Positions 45,066 to 53,051 of a stretch of DNA of 64,000 nucleotides are shown piece by piece. Source of the DNA: JAIBBG01 sp040381475. Lineage in GTDB: Bacteria > Bacteroidota > Bacteroidia > Flavobacteriales_D > Sanyastnellaceae. A model generated the notes under the pieces. It was not told the DNA's origin. It ran no database searches and worked only from the letters and a program-made list of their open reading frames with translations. The translations under genes and the position numbers were made by a program. The stretch is from NCBI GenBank assembly GCA_040381475.1, contig JBEIHH010000003.1:1-64000 (forward strand). The letters are read 5' to 3'. The first letter of the stretch is position 1, and the number at the start of each line of letters is the position of its first letter.

Positions 45066-46126
45066 GTCTGCTTTCCGCTCCGGAAAATGAAATGAAAAAA
45101 ATCAGGATCATTGGCCAGGGTCTGGCCGGTACTGTTCTTGCTTTGCAACTGGATGATCTTGGATTTGATGTCGTAGTTGCAGATGATGGTCACCTCTCGT
45201 CATCATCGGTTGTAGCCGCGGGAATGTGGAATCCTCTCTCTTTTAAAAAACTTCATGCGTCATGGTTGGCTGAAGAATTGATCTCTTCTTCGTTTCGCAT
45301 TTATGTCGATTTGGAAAAAAAACTAAATGCCAGGTTTTTCTTTCCTGCGAATCTGATTCGCATATTTCCGGATGTCAGAAGCGCTAACGAATGGGATGAG
45401 CGTAGCGTGCATCCGGAGTTGAAACAGTTTATTGGTAATGAGAGTGATGATGATATAACAGCTGATTTCAACGCTCCTCATGGACATGGCAACGTTAAAT
45501 CTGCGGGTTGGCTTAACACAAAAATTTTTCTTGATGCAGCGAGATCTTTTTTTATCAAGAAAGAGAGATTGATAGAAACTGCAGTGAATTCTGCGAAATT
45601 CAATGAGTGGATCGAATCCGGAGATATAGTGATTCAGTGCACAGGTTGGAAATTGCTTGAGGGTGGAGGATTCGACTGGCTGCCGGTTATCCGCAATAAG
45701 GGTGAAGTGCTTACTTTGAAAATCCCGTCGTTGAATACTCCGCACATGTTCAATTTCGGCAAATTTCTCATTCCCATAGGTGAGCAGCAATTTCGGTTGG
45801 GAGCAACCTATGAATTGGATCCGAAGCATCTGGAACCTACCAATCTGGCGAAATCTGAATTGATTTCCGATTTGAAATCAAGCCTTCTGCATGAATTTGA
45901 ATTGCTTCAGCATCATACTGGCTTTCGTCCAACCGTGCCGGATCGAAAACCGCTGATTGGCTTCAGTCAGGAATTACCTCATTCCGGCATCTTCAATGGA
46001 TTTGGCTCTAAAGGTGTTTTGCTTGTTCCTTATTTTGCTGAAATGTTGATTCAACACATGCTCACCGGTCAGGAAATTTTGCATGAAGTCTCTATGAAAC
46101 GATACATTTCACGTTTCCGTCCATGA
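45062..46126 (+). CDS. FAD-dependent oxidoreductase (DAO/glycine oxidase-like)
   Basis: 354 residues. The dinucleotide-binding opening RIIGQGLAGTVLALQL (G-x-G-x2-G) is followed by a DAO-type substrate domain. GFRPTVPDRKPLIGF and IFNGFGSKGVLLVPY near the end match the FAD-contacting segments of the family. It likely oxidises an amine or amino acid. Its direct coupling to kbl suggests glycine or a related amine as substrate, but no residue proves that. Start ATG at 45062 overlaps the kbl stop (ATGA). Confidence 0.85.
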   Translation: MSLLSAPENEMKKIRIIGQGLAGTVLALQLDDLGFDVVVADDGHLSSSSVVAAGMWNPLSFKKLHASWLAEELISSSFRIYVDLEKKLNARFFFPANLIRIFPDVRSANEWDERSVHPELKQFIGNESDDDITADFNAPHGHGNVKSAGWLNTKIFLDAARSFFIKKERLIETAVNSAKFNEWIESGDIVIQCTGWKLLEGGGFDWLPVIRNKGEVLTLKIPSLNTPHMFNFGKFLIPIGEQQFRLGATYELDPKHLEPTNLAKSELISDLKSSLLHEFELLQHHTGFRPTVPDRKPLIGFSQELPHSGIFNGFGSKGVLLVPYFAEMLIQHMLTGQEILHEVSMKRYISRFRP

Positions 46127-46491
46127 AAATGTGGTATTTGAATCTCACCCTGTGCCTCAGCTCACTGTTGAGCATCTCTTCCGTTTTTTTGTTTTCTTCA
46201 TTGATACTTGTTACAGGTTTATTCCAGTTGTTTGTATTGTTCGTTATGCTGAAAGATAGAAAACAGAAGCCATCGGTATATAGTTTTTTATTGAGAATTT
46301 ATCTATTGAGTGCTCTGGTTATTTCTTTTTCCTTTGCAGTTTCTGTTTATTATCTAAATGTTCGACCCGATCTGTTCTTGAGATTTGCATCCACAGAATC
46401 TGTTTTGCTGTTGATGCTGTGTTTATTTCTCATACCGGCTCTCCTGCACCTTGCGATGCATTATATGTCCGTTAAATCACAGAATAACTGA
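46123..46491 (+). CDS. Small integral membrane protein of unknown function
   Basis: 122 residues with about three to four hydrophobic segments (around residues 6-22, 26-43, 53-74 and 88-110). No family motif was recognised. It starts inside the FAD oxidoreductase stop (4-base ATGA overlap), so it is expressed with kbl and the oxidoreductase, and it has no counterpart elsewhere in the window. Confidence 0.6.
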   Translation: MKMWYLNLTLCLSSLLSISSVFLFSSLILVTGLFQLFVLFVMLKDRKQKPSVYSFLLRIYLLSALVISFSFAVSVYYLNVRPDLFLRFASTESVLLLMLCLFLIPALLHLAMHYMSVKSQNN

Positions 46492-46508
46492 ACCCATTTG
46501 CACAGTCC

Positions 46509-46541
46509 ATTGTTTTTGTTACGCTGTTCAGTTTAATTTTG
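46509..46541 (+). promoter_or_regulatory. Promoter of the ferritin gene
   Basis: TAATTTTG at 46534-46541 matches the Bacteroidota -7 element TAnnTTTG exactly, and ATTG at 46509-46512 with a 21-base spacer is a weak -33 (TTTG). The ferritin start follows 20 bases after the -7 element. Confidence 0.5.
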
Positions 46542-46561
46542 TAACCTTAGATTTAAATAAA

Positions 46562-47080
46562 ATGCTTAATAAAAAAGTAGAAAAAGCGCTCAATGACCAG
46601 ATCAAAGTCGAGGCAGAAAGTAGTCAGGTCTACCTCGCAATGGCTTCATGGGCTGAAATTAGTGGCTTTCCGGGATCAAGTCTCTTTCTCTACGCCCATA
46701 GTGATGAAGAGAGAATGCACATGTTGAAACTGATTAAGTTCGTCAATGATCGTGGGGGAAAGGCTATTATTCCGAGTCTCTCTCAGCCTGAAAAAGATTA
46801 TAAGTCATTGCAGAATGTATTCGGATTGCTGCTTGAACATGAAACACGTGTTACGGCAGAAATAAACAATGTGGTAGATGTTTGCCTCAAAGAGAAGGAT
46901 TATACAACCCACAACTTCATGCAATGGTACGTGAGTGAGCAAATCGAGGAAGAAACGCTTGCCCGCAATGTACTTGACAAGTTGAAACTTATTGGCAATG
47001 ATAAAGGAGCTATGTATTTCTTTGATCGTGATGTTGCTGGCATGAAGTCTGCCGCTGCCGGAGGAGAAGAGAAGGCATAA
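46562..47080 (+). CDS. ftnA: Ferritin
   Basis: 172 residues from the Met at 46562; earlier codons are in frame but overlap the promoter. The non-heme ferritin four-helix bundle shows the ferroxidase residues in VEAESSQVYLAM (Glu18 area), SDEERMHMLKL (Glu51, His54 area), LLEHETRVT and QWYVSEQIEEETLA. It forms a 24-subunit shell that stores iron as mineral. A strong rho-independent terminator follows 22 bases downstream, so it is its own transcription unit. Confidence 0.95.
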   Translation: MLNKKVEKALNDQIKVEAESSQVYLAMASWAEISGFPGSSLFLYAHSDEERMHMLKLIKFVNDRGGKAIIPSLSQPEKDYKSLQNVFGLLLEHETRVTAEINNVVDVCLKEKDYTTHNFMQWYVSEQIEEETLARNVLDKLKLIGNDKGAMYFFDRDVAGMKSAAAGGEEKA

Positions 47081-47102
47081 ATGCCTTGGTTCGATATTTT
47101 GA

Positions 47103-47126
47103 AAGCCCCGCTTTGCAGCGGGGCTT
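47103..47126 (+). terminator. Rho-independent terminator of ferritin
   Basis: A perfect 10-bp stem AAGCCCCGCT (47103-47112) with AGCGGGGCTT (47117-47126), loop TTGC, followed on the plus strand by TTCTTTTA. Confidence 0.93.
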
Positions 47127-47229
47127 TTCTTTTAACATCGGGTAGTTCAGAAACCGATGCATTGTCAGTTTCGATGCAACCTGATCATGGTAGTTTTGGA
47201 AGAATGGCGAATATTGCACAATCACATTT

Positions 47230-47757
47230 ATGAGTAAGCTGATTTTCAGTATTTTAATTACTGCGGCCATGGTTTTTGTGCCAACGGCTTTCGGGCAAAA
47301 GATCCCGGAAGATAACACCGTTGCCATGATCAGGGCCAATTACCTGTATCAGTTTGCAGTAAACAATAACTGGCCGGATCAATTGAAAAAGGGCAAGTTC
47401 AAGGTTGGTGTCATTGGTAATCCGGATGTTTTTGCCCAGATGTCATCCAAATATGGATCAAAACCTATCGGAAGTCAGACACTCGAAGTGATCTCCTTAA
47501 CAGAATTATCGAAAGACCTGCAAATACATATTCTTTACGTTGATAAACAAAGAAGAAATGATATAGGGAGATTTGTAAAGGAGCTGAAGGATAAAGGTAC
47601 ACTAATCGTTACCAATTGGGAAGGCGCCATTGCGCAGGGCGCTCATCTCAATTTCCGGAATGTGGATGGATCAATTCGGTTTGAAGTTAATAAAAATGCC
47701 ATAGTGAACGAAAAAATTACACCTGGCGTGAAAATCTTACAATGGGCAATTCAATGA
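47230..47757 (+). CDS. YfiR-family (DUF4154) periplasmic protein
   Basis: 175 residues with a signal peptide (1-22, ending TAFGQ). It matches the YfiR family: a conserved start IRANYLYQFAVNNNWP, central FKVGVIGNPDV, and the late INFRNVDGSIRFEVN-like segment (here HLNFRNVDGSIRFEVNK) with IVNEKITPGVKILQ. In Pseudomonas, YfiR represses the membrane diguanylate cyclase YfiN from the periplasm. Here the following genes are two secreted TPR proteins and a membrane PP2C phosphatase with a HAMP domain, whose periplasmic loop is a possible partner. It overlaps the next gene by 4 bases. Confidence 0.85.
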   Translation: MSKLIFSILITAAMVFVPTAFGQKIPEDNTVAMIRANYLYQFAVNNNWPDQLKKGKFKVGVIGNPDVFAQMSSKYGSKPIGSQTLEVISLTELSKDLQIHILYVDKQRRNDIGRFVKELKDKGTLIVTNWEGAIAQGAHLNFRNVDGSIRFEVNKNAIVNEKITPGVKILQWAIQ

Positions 47758-48674
47758 GCACGATTACAAAATGGATCACCATGATTACGATTTGCGCATT
47801 TTCGGGTGTAACAGCCCAGATAATGCCGCTCACCAATGAAGCCGCGAGACTTTGTCAAAGCAAACAGTTCGATGACGCTTTATTGAAAATTGAAGAAGCG
47901 AAAAATGATCCTCAGGAAATCAACGATTCCTACATGTGGTATGTAGACGGATTCATTCACAAGGAAATATACAAGATCCATGAAGCAGGTATTCGGGATA
48001 GTAAGCACCGGGAACTGGCAGTGGAATCATTTCTTAAATCTCTTGAGCTGGATGAGACGAAGCAGAATAGTTCGATGACACGACTGAGCCTAAAGTATTT
48101 GGCATCTACTTATTTCAATGAAGCACTACTTCAAACACAGGAGTTCGATGCTGCAACGGAAATGGAACCCCAAAATACTTATGGCAAATTCCGTCGTTTG
48201 ATGCATTTTGCTGAGCCGGGTAAGAGTCTCAACAAATATGAAATCGAGTTCAAGCAAAGCATGGGTCAGCGATGTTTTACACTCTGGCAAATGGACATGA
48301 ATAATGAAAGTTATGCCGACAAAAGCGTTGGATACTATAACGATGTCGTGCGCCTTGACTCGAACTCGAGTGATGTTTATTACAATATTTCTGTGGTCTA
48401 CTACAACAGAGCTGTTTTCAAATACCGTCAACTCGGCCCGGAAACCGACATTTTTGACCTCATCGTGATCCAACAGGATTGTGCGGAATTGATAAAAAAT
48501 AAAGCATTGCCCAACATGGAGCAATCCTATAAACTCAATCCGGAAAAGGCTGAATGCACGCGCGGCCTTATGTTCATTCACAGGGCTCTTGAACATGAGA
48601 ATGACGCGGAGTATTTTAAGTCTGAAATGGAAAGACTTGCAAAAGAAGGCAAGATCGTATTGCCTGATAAATGA
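47754..48674 (+). CDS. Secreted TPR-like protein (first of two paralogues)
   Basis: 306 residues. ATG at 47754 overlaps the YfiR stop (ATGA) and is preferred to ATG at 47742. A signal peptide (to about residue 22, SGVTAQ) is followed by helical repeats with TPR-like spacing, for example AARLCQSKQFDDALLKIEEAK and YYNDVVRLDSNSSDVYYNISVVYYNRA. A non-catalytic binding scaffold is likely. It shares the order of conserved segments with the next gene (both have a WYV(D/K)GF(I/V)(H/Y)KE stretch), so the two arose by duplication. Confidence 0.75.
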   Translation: MSTITKWITMITICAFSGVTAQIMPLTNEAARLCQSKQFDDALLKIEEAKNDPQEINDSYMWYVDGFIHKEIYKIHEAGIRDSKHRELAVESFLKSLELDETKQNSSMTRLSLKYLASTYFNEALLQTQEFDAATEMEPQNTYGKFRRLMHFAEPGKSLNKYEIEFKQSMGQRCFTLWQMDMNNESYADKSVGYYNDVVRLDSNSSDVYYNISVVYYNRAVFKYRQLGPETDIFDLIVIQQDCAELIKNKALPNMEQSYKLNPEKAECTRGLMFIHRALEHENDAEYFKSEMERLAKEGKIVLPDK

Positions 48675-48695
48675 GATTTTAAATTCCACCCTGTT

Positions 48696-49625
48696 ATGAA
48701 ATCTCAATTAAGGTTCTATTCACTTTGCCTACTGCTTATCCAAACTTCTAGTGTTGTTTACGGACGAGCAGGAGATATGTCATTTCATTATTGTCAGTGG
48801 GTTCATTCTGACTCTTCAGGCAAAGAGTATGTTTCGCGTGCTGTTGAGAATTGTCAATATGGTAAAATTGATGATGCAATTCGGGAAATTGAATCTGCCA
48901 TGAACACTCCTGCCGCAAATGAAGCATACACATGGTACGTTAAGGGATTCGTTTATAAAGAATGCTATAAAACATCGAAGGAAAATAAACAAAGGGTTGA
49001 AGCCAGAGATATTGCCGTGAAAGCCTTTCTCTTTTCTCGCAGCATGAATGACTACGATAACAACGCTTTCAATGCGGATCCTGCATTGAAATACTTGATA
49101 GGCACATACTACAGCGATGCACTGATGGAAGCCGGCGTCTGCGATGCTGCGAGCCTTCAATATTGTGATCAACTGATGCTGGCCTATGCTGATCTTTCGC
49201 AAAAAGCGGGAATAGACAATGAACTTTCGTTGAGAATATCGGATTTTAATAAGACGATCGGCATGCGTCTTTTCAATCTATGGCTATCCAATCCTTCTCA
49301 GATAGAATTGTATAATGAGGCCTTGAATAGAATGTCAAATGCCATTTCATACAATCCGCATGATTGTGTGTCTATGTATAATCTGGCGGTGTTTCATTTT
49401 AAAATGTCTGAAGCAGGAAGTGAGAATATACTCAGTTGTGATGTAGAAGGTGAACTCGACATTGCACTTGGCGAAATGCACAAGGCTGAATCAAAATGCT
49501 CAGATAATCTTGATATTCTCAGAGGTATTCTAAATATCTACAAATTGAAAAAGGATGAAACACTCATCGCTGAATATGAAAGGCGAATCGCGGATATTCA
49601 GAAAAACCTGAATCTGAAAAATTGA
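48696..49625 (+). CDS. Secreted TPR-like protein (second paralogue)
   Basis: 309 residues with a signal peptide (about 1-24). The mature part repeats the layout of the preceding protein: CQYGKIDDAIREIESAMN, then TWYVKGFVYKECYK, a large helical middle, and the late MSNAISYNPHDCVSMYNLAVFHFKM segment of TPR type. It is one of two adjacent paralogues between YfiR and the PP2C phosphatase. Its stop is overlapped by the TTG start of the phosphatase gene, so expression is coupled. Confidence 0.75.
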   Translation: MKSQLRFYSLCLLLIQTSSVVYGRAGDMSFHYCQWVHSDSSGKEYVSRAVENCQYGKIDDAIREIESAMNTPAANEAYTWYVKGFVYKECYKTSKENKQRVEARDIAVKAFLFSRSMNDYDNNAFNADPALKYLIGTYYSDALMEAGVCDAASLQYCDQLMLAYADLSQKAGIDNELSLRISDFNKTIGMRLFNLWLSNPSQIELYNEALNRMSNAISYNPHDCVSMYNLAVFHFKMSEAGSENILSCDVEGELDIALGEMHKAESKCSDNLDILRGILNIYKLKKDETLIAEYERRIADIQKNLNLKN

Positions 49626-51403
49626 ATTTCCGCTTTTCCATATCGCATAAAATAGGTGTCGGTTTCGGATTGTTCATTGTTGTTGTAGCCGTATTTATCT
49701 ATCTGACCAATAAAACCCTGGCAGAGAGTCGTGAGATCAACCGCAGAATCAATGAGATCTATGCTCCTTCGGTAAAAATTCTCGAAGAATTGGATAACAA
49801 TATTATTCGTGCTCAACAGCTGATGAAGAACTGGTCAATTGTCCAAAGGCGCGAAGATGACCACGAACGGGTTGATGCTATTGAAATTTGTGAAAAATCA
49901 ATACCCCGGCAACTGCAAGAAATTGATGAATATTCGAAACTATGGAGCAGAGAACTGAGCACTCATAAGAACGCCATGTTCATTCATGTCCGTGAGCTTA
50001 TGCTTGCGTATGAAGAGGTAAGGAATCTTCTTTATGATTTCGATAGTTACGCCGACCCATTGAATCAGATAATGGCCGAAAGTTTGTTCATTGAGGGAGG
50101 AACTATTACGTCAGCGCTGGCAGCGGCTAGGGAAGAGCTCAAATTGATCAATGCTGCCCAGCGCGATACCATGGCAGCTGAAATTGGCAGGATGGACGAT
50201 TCATTTGAGAAGCTGAGTCTTTTGCTTGCTTGCATCGCAATCGTTGTGATTGTGGTGGGTGCTATCATTGGTGTGCTTACCTCACGATCTATTGTCAAAC
50301 CGGTGAATGCGCTCAAAGCTAGACTGCTCAACCTTTCAAAAGGTATTTATTCTGTGCACAGCACCAAAGCTGGTAATGATGAGATTGGCGACATGGTCAA
50401 CGCAGTCGAGAGACTTGTCTCCAACTTTGAAAAGACAAAAGAATTTTCATTGAACGTTGGTGCTGGAAATTTTAAGGTAGACTACGCCCCTCTCTCTGAA
50501 CACGATGAGTTGGGCAAGGCTTTGCTTCAGATGCGCGATGATCTTGCTTCATACAGACATGAGATGGAGGAGAAGGTAAGTTCTCAGACTGTAGAAATCA
50601 GAAATCAGAAGGAAGAGGTTGAGTTGCAGCGTGAGAAAGTAACGGAGCTCTATACAGATTTGCAGTCGAGCATTTATTACGCAAAGCGTTTACAGCAAAC
50701 CATTCTGCCGAGCGATAGCTTCATAAAGGATATGTTTCATGATTCATTCGTATTCTTTCGTCCCAAGGCTACTGTTAGTGGTGATTTTTACTGGTTTGTG
50801 TCCAAAGGCACCAAACGTATGGTTGCCGCTGCAGATTGTACAGGCCACGGCGTACCGGGTGCGTTTATGAGTCTTGTGGCTCACAACGTGCTAAACCAGG
50901 CAACCAAAGTATACAGCAAACCATCTCAGGTGCTGAACAGTGCCAACAGATTGTCTGCTGTAGCGATGCGCGCAGAATCGGGTGAACATTTCATGAAAGA
51001 TGGAATGGACATTGCTCTATGTACAATTGACTCTGAAACCCTGGAACTTGAATTCAGCGGAGCACAGAATCCTGTGTATATTATAAGGGACTCAGAACTC
51101 ATTCTATTTGATGGTGATCCATTCAGTATCGGAACATATGTGAATGGCGAACGTGAGTTTACCAACCATACCTTTCAATTAAAAAAGAGCGATCGCATTT
51201 ATTTGTTCAGTGATGGTTATGCCGATCAGTTTGGAGGACCTGCAGGTAAAAAATTCATGAGAAAAAAATTCCGTGATTTGATTCTGCGCATAAGTCCACT
51301 GGCGATGCAGGATCAGAGGCTTATGCTTGAATCAACCATCGATCAATGGCGTGGTGATAACGAACAGGTAGATGATATTCTTGTAATCGGAATCAAGGTC
51401 TGA
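49622..51403 (+). CDS. Membrane sensor PP2C (SpoIIE-type) phosphatase with HAMP domain
   Basis: 593 residues, start TTG at 49622 overlapping the preceding stop. No ATG precedes the first membrane segment. Layout: TM1 about 11-29, a helical periplasmic domain of four-helix type about 30-197, TM2 199-219, HAMP 220-272, a second helical segment to about 310, coiled coil 312-350 and then PP2C/SpoIIE phosphatase 370-593 with GDFYWF at 387-392 and the metal-binding DCTGHGVPGAF at 405-415, plus FSDGYADQFGG and DDILVIGIKV at the end. It likely dephosphorylates a STAS-type protein in response to a periplasmic signal. The partner is not in the window. Confidence 0.92.
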   Translation: MNFRFSISHKIGVGFGLFIVVVAVFIYLTNKTLAESREINRRINEIYAPSVKILEELDNNIIRAQQLMKNWSIVQRREDDHERVDAIEICEKSIPRQLQEIDEYSKLWSRELSTHKNAMFIHVRELMLAYEEVRNLLYDFDSYADPLNQIMAESLFIEGGTITSALAAAREELKLINAAQRDTMAAEIGRMDDSFEKLSLLLACIAIVVIVVGAIIGVLTSRSIVKPVNALKARLLNLSKGIYSVHSTKAGNDEIGDMVNAVERLVSNFEKTKEFSLNVGAGNFKVDYAPLSEHDELGKALLQMRDDLASYRHEMEEKVSSQTVEIRNQKEEVELQREKVTELYTDLQSSIYYAKRLQQTILPSDSFIKDMFHDSFVFFRPKATVSGDFYWFVSKGTKRMVAAADCTGHGVPGAFMSLVAHNVLNQATKVYSKPSQVLNSANRLSAVAMRAESGEHFMKDGMDIALCTIDSETLELEFSGAQNPVYIIRDSELILFDGDPFSIGTYVNGEREFTNHTFQLKKSDRIYLFSDGYADQFGGPAGKKFMRKKFRDLILRISPLAMQDQRLMLESTIDQWRGDNEQVDDILVIGIKV

Positions 51404-51405
51404 TG

Positions 51406-51822
51406 TCAGACGAACTTCTGGCTCACGTCAACAAGAAATTTTCGAAGTAGTGTTTTTCTGCCAATGAGAACCTGAAATTTCATTTCGGAACGATTGCTGA
51501 GTGAAACACTGCTTTTGATAGTCTTTCGTCCAATCTTAATTGTCGTATGAACACAAAATCTGCGCTCCATTTCTCCGAATGAACTTTTGAAGTCGCGTTG
51601 AAAGTATTCTTCGAATAACACTTTTTTCGGGCCGGATCCATCAAGATTAAAAATGGCTTCAAGTACTTTTTTGCCATCTGCTGTTATTTCTTTCCAAGAC
51701 TCACAATGAATCACCGTGCGAAAGGCGCCTGTATCTACTTTTCCTTCGATGGCTTTAAATCCCAGATCCGGAAGATCCAGGTATACATGCCTGCCAATGA
51801 TTCGCAGCGGTTTAGTCTTCAT
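51406..51822 (-). CDS. RimB-like retropepsin-type ATP-dependent zinc protease family protein
   Basis: 138 residues, matching PF05618-type proteins. The retropepsin-like site GKVDTGAF (Asp30-Thr31-Gly32) and a late VLIGRKTLLRKFLVDV motif are present. In Pseudomonas, RimB trims the polyglutamate tail RimK adds to ribosomal protein S6. Here the rimK gene lies 32 kb away (18742). It shares no operon with the phosphatase, which it faces tail to tail (2 bases). Close to the YqeY gene on the same strand (11 bases). Confidence 0.8.
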   Translation of the reverse strand: MKTKPLRIIGRHVYLDLPDLGFKAIEGKVDTGAFRTVIHCESWKEITADGKKVLEAIFNLDGSGPKKVLFEEYFQRDFKSSFGEMERRFCVHTTIKIGRKTIKSSVSLSNRSEMKFQVLIGRKTLLRKFLVDVSQKFV

Positions 51823-51833
51823 ACCATGTCCTT

Positions 51834-52289
51834 TTAATTGGACGTGAGAAACTTTTTTACAATTTCTGAAATAGCTTTCCCATCTGCTTTCCCTGCAAGA
51901 GCCTTGTTTGCTGCTCCCATTACTTTTCCCATATCTGCGGGAGATACCGAACCCATAGAGGAGATAATTGATTTTACTTCTGCTTCAAGTTTCTCTCCAG
52001 TCAGTTGCTCAGGTAAATATGCAGCGATAACATTGGCCTGTTTCATTTCTTCATCAATCAGATCTTGCCTGTTCTGTGACTTATAGATGTCGATTGATTC
52101 CATGCGCTGCTTATAGAGCTTGTTGAGAATGGCTATTCCGCGGCTATCGTCTATAGTGCCATCGCTCCCTTCTTTGGTCATTTCCAATAGCAGTTTGCTC
52201 TTGATGTCGCGCAATGCCATGAGTTTGTCTTTTTCGCCAGCTTTCATGGCGTCCTTGATGTCGTTGTTGATTTTTTCTGTAAGACTCAT
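51834..52289 (-). CDS. YqeY/GatB-domain protein
   Basis: 151 residues of the GatB/YqeY-tail family: an opening LTEKINNDIKDAMKAGEKDKLMALRDIKS, and a late SSMGSVSPADMGKVMGAANKALAGKADGK segment. It resembles the tRNA-dependent amidotransferase B tail and probably binds tRNA, though its role is uncertain. Length is standard. It lies upstream of the RimB-like gene in the same direction and may share its transcript. Confidence 0.93.
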   Translation of the reverse strand: MSLTEKINNDIKDAMKAGEKDKLMALRDIKSKLLLEMTKEGSDGTIDDSRGIAILNKLYKQRMESIDIYKSQNRQDLIDEEMKQANVIAAYLPEQLTGEKLEAEVKSIISSMGSVSPADMGKVMGAANKALAGKADGKAISEIVKKFLTSN

Positions 52290-52431
52290 AGTCGGATTTT
52301 CTTTGGCGCTAATTTATTATGATAAGTGAAATAAGCGCATCTGATTGGTTTTGATTTAACACTAGGCTGGTTCTACACTTGTTCTCGAAAGTACTTTTTT
52401 TGATCAGGCTCTATTTCGCTACATTCGTGGC

Positions 52432-52944
52432 ATGTTCGCCAAGTCTGATATTGAGAAATATTTTGCCGCAGAGAAGGCGGAAAGTGTAGTATTTATTCTT
52501 TGGGGTGTCGCTGCAATTATCATTGGTCTGATTTTGCTGATATGGTTTAGAAATGCCTTCAACAAAGGCTTTGTGATCCCGTTTGGCATTGTTGCAATGT
52601 TGCATATACTCGTTGGGGCTTCCGTATTTGCCCGGGCAGATAATCAGCGCATCAACAATGTTTATGCTATGGATATGGACCCCGCCTCACTTCGCAACGA
52701 GGAAGTTCCGAGAATGGAAAAAGTAATTAAAAGTTTTGTTGTGCTTCGCTGGACAGAATTATCACTATTCATTGTCGCTGTGGTATTGATTATGGTGTAT
52801 CGAACCCAGCCCGAAAAATCTCTTTACTTCGGAATTGGTGTCGGACTCTGTATTCAGGCGGCTATGACGCTGATCCTGGATTTTTTCGCCGAGAAAAGGG
52901 CGCATGAGTATTGTCAGGGATTGAAGCAATTCCTGCACATGTAA
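52432..52944 (+). CDS. Four-helix membrane protein of unknown function
   Basis: 170 residues with four transmembrane segments (about 19-39, 47-67, 103-123 and 131-152), short cytoplasmic ends and a polar loop at 69-100. No motif is known to me. It stands alone, divergent from the YqeY gene across 142 bases. Nothing near it explains its role. Confidence 0.6.
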   Translation: MFAKSDIEKYFAAEKAESVVFILWGVAAIIIGLILLIWFRNAFNKGFVIPFGIVAMLHILVGASVFARADNQRINNVYAMDMDPASLRNEEVPRMEKVIKSFVVLRWTELSLFIVAVVLIMVYRTQPEKSLYFGIGVGLCIQAAMTLILDFFAEKRAHEYCQGLKQFLHM

Positions 52945-53051
52945 TCATATAAAGCTAGGATTCTTACGTTGCGTCTGATTTTGTCTGCCTGACTTCTATC
53001 AGTGGTCGATGTAATTTTTTTTCATACCTTTCATGGTTATAAAGTTTAGTT

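Noticed and set aside
45323..45829. 168-residue minus-strand ORF over the FAD oxidoreductase gene
   Set aside because: Antisense shadow of a clear Rossmann-fold enzyme; no motif.
48126..48707. 193-residue minus-strand ORF over the TPR gene
   Set aside because: Lies fully antisense to a supported gene with a signal peptide, has no family motif, and mirrors its codon pattern.
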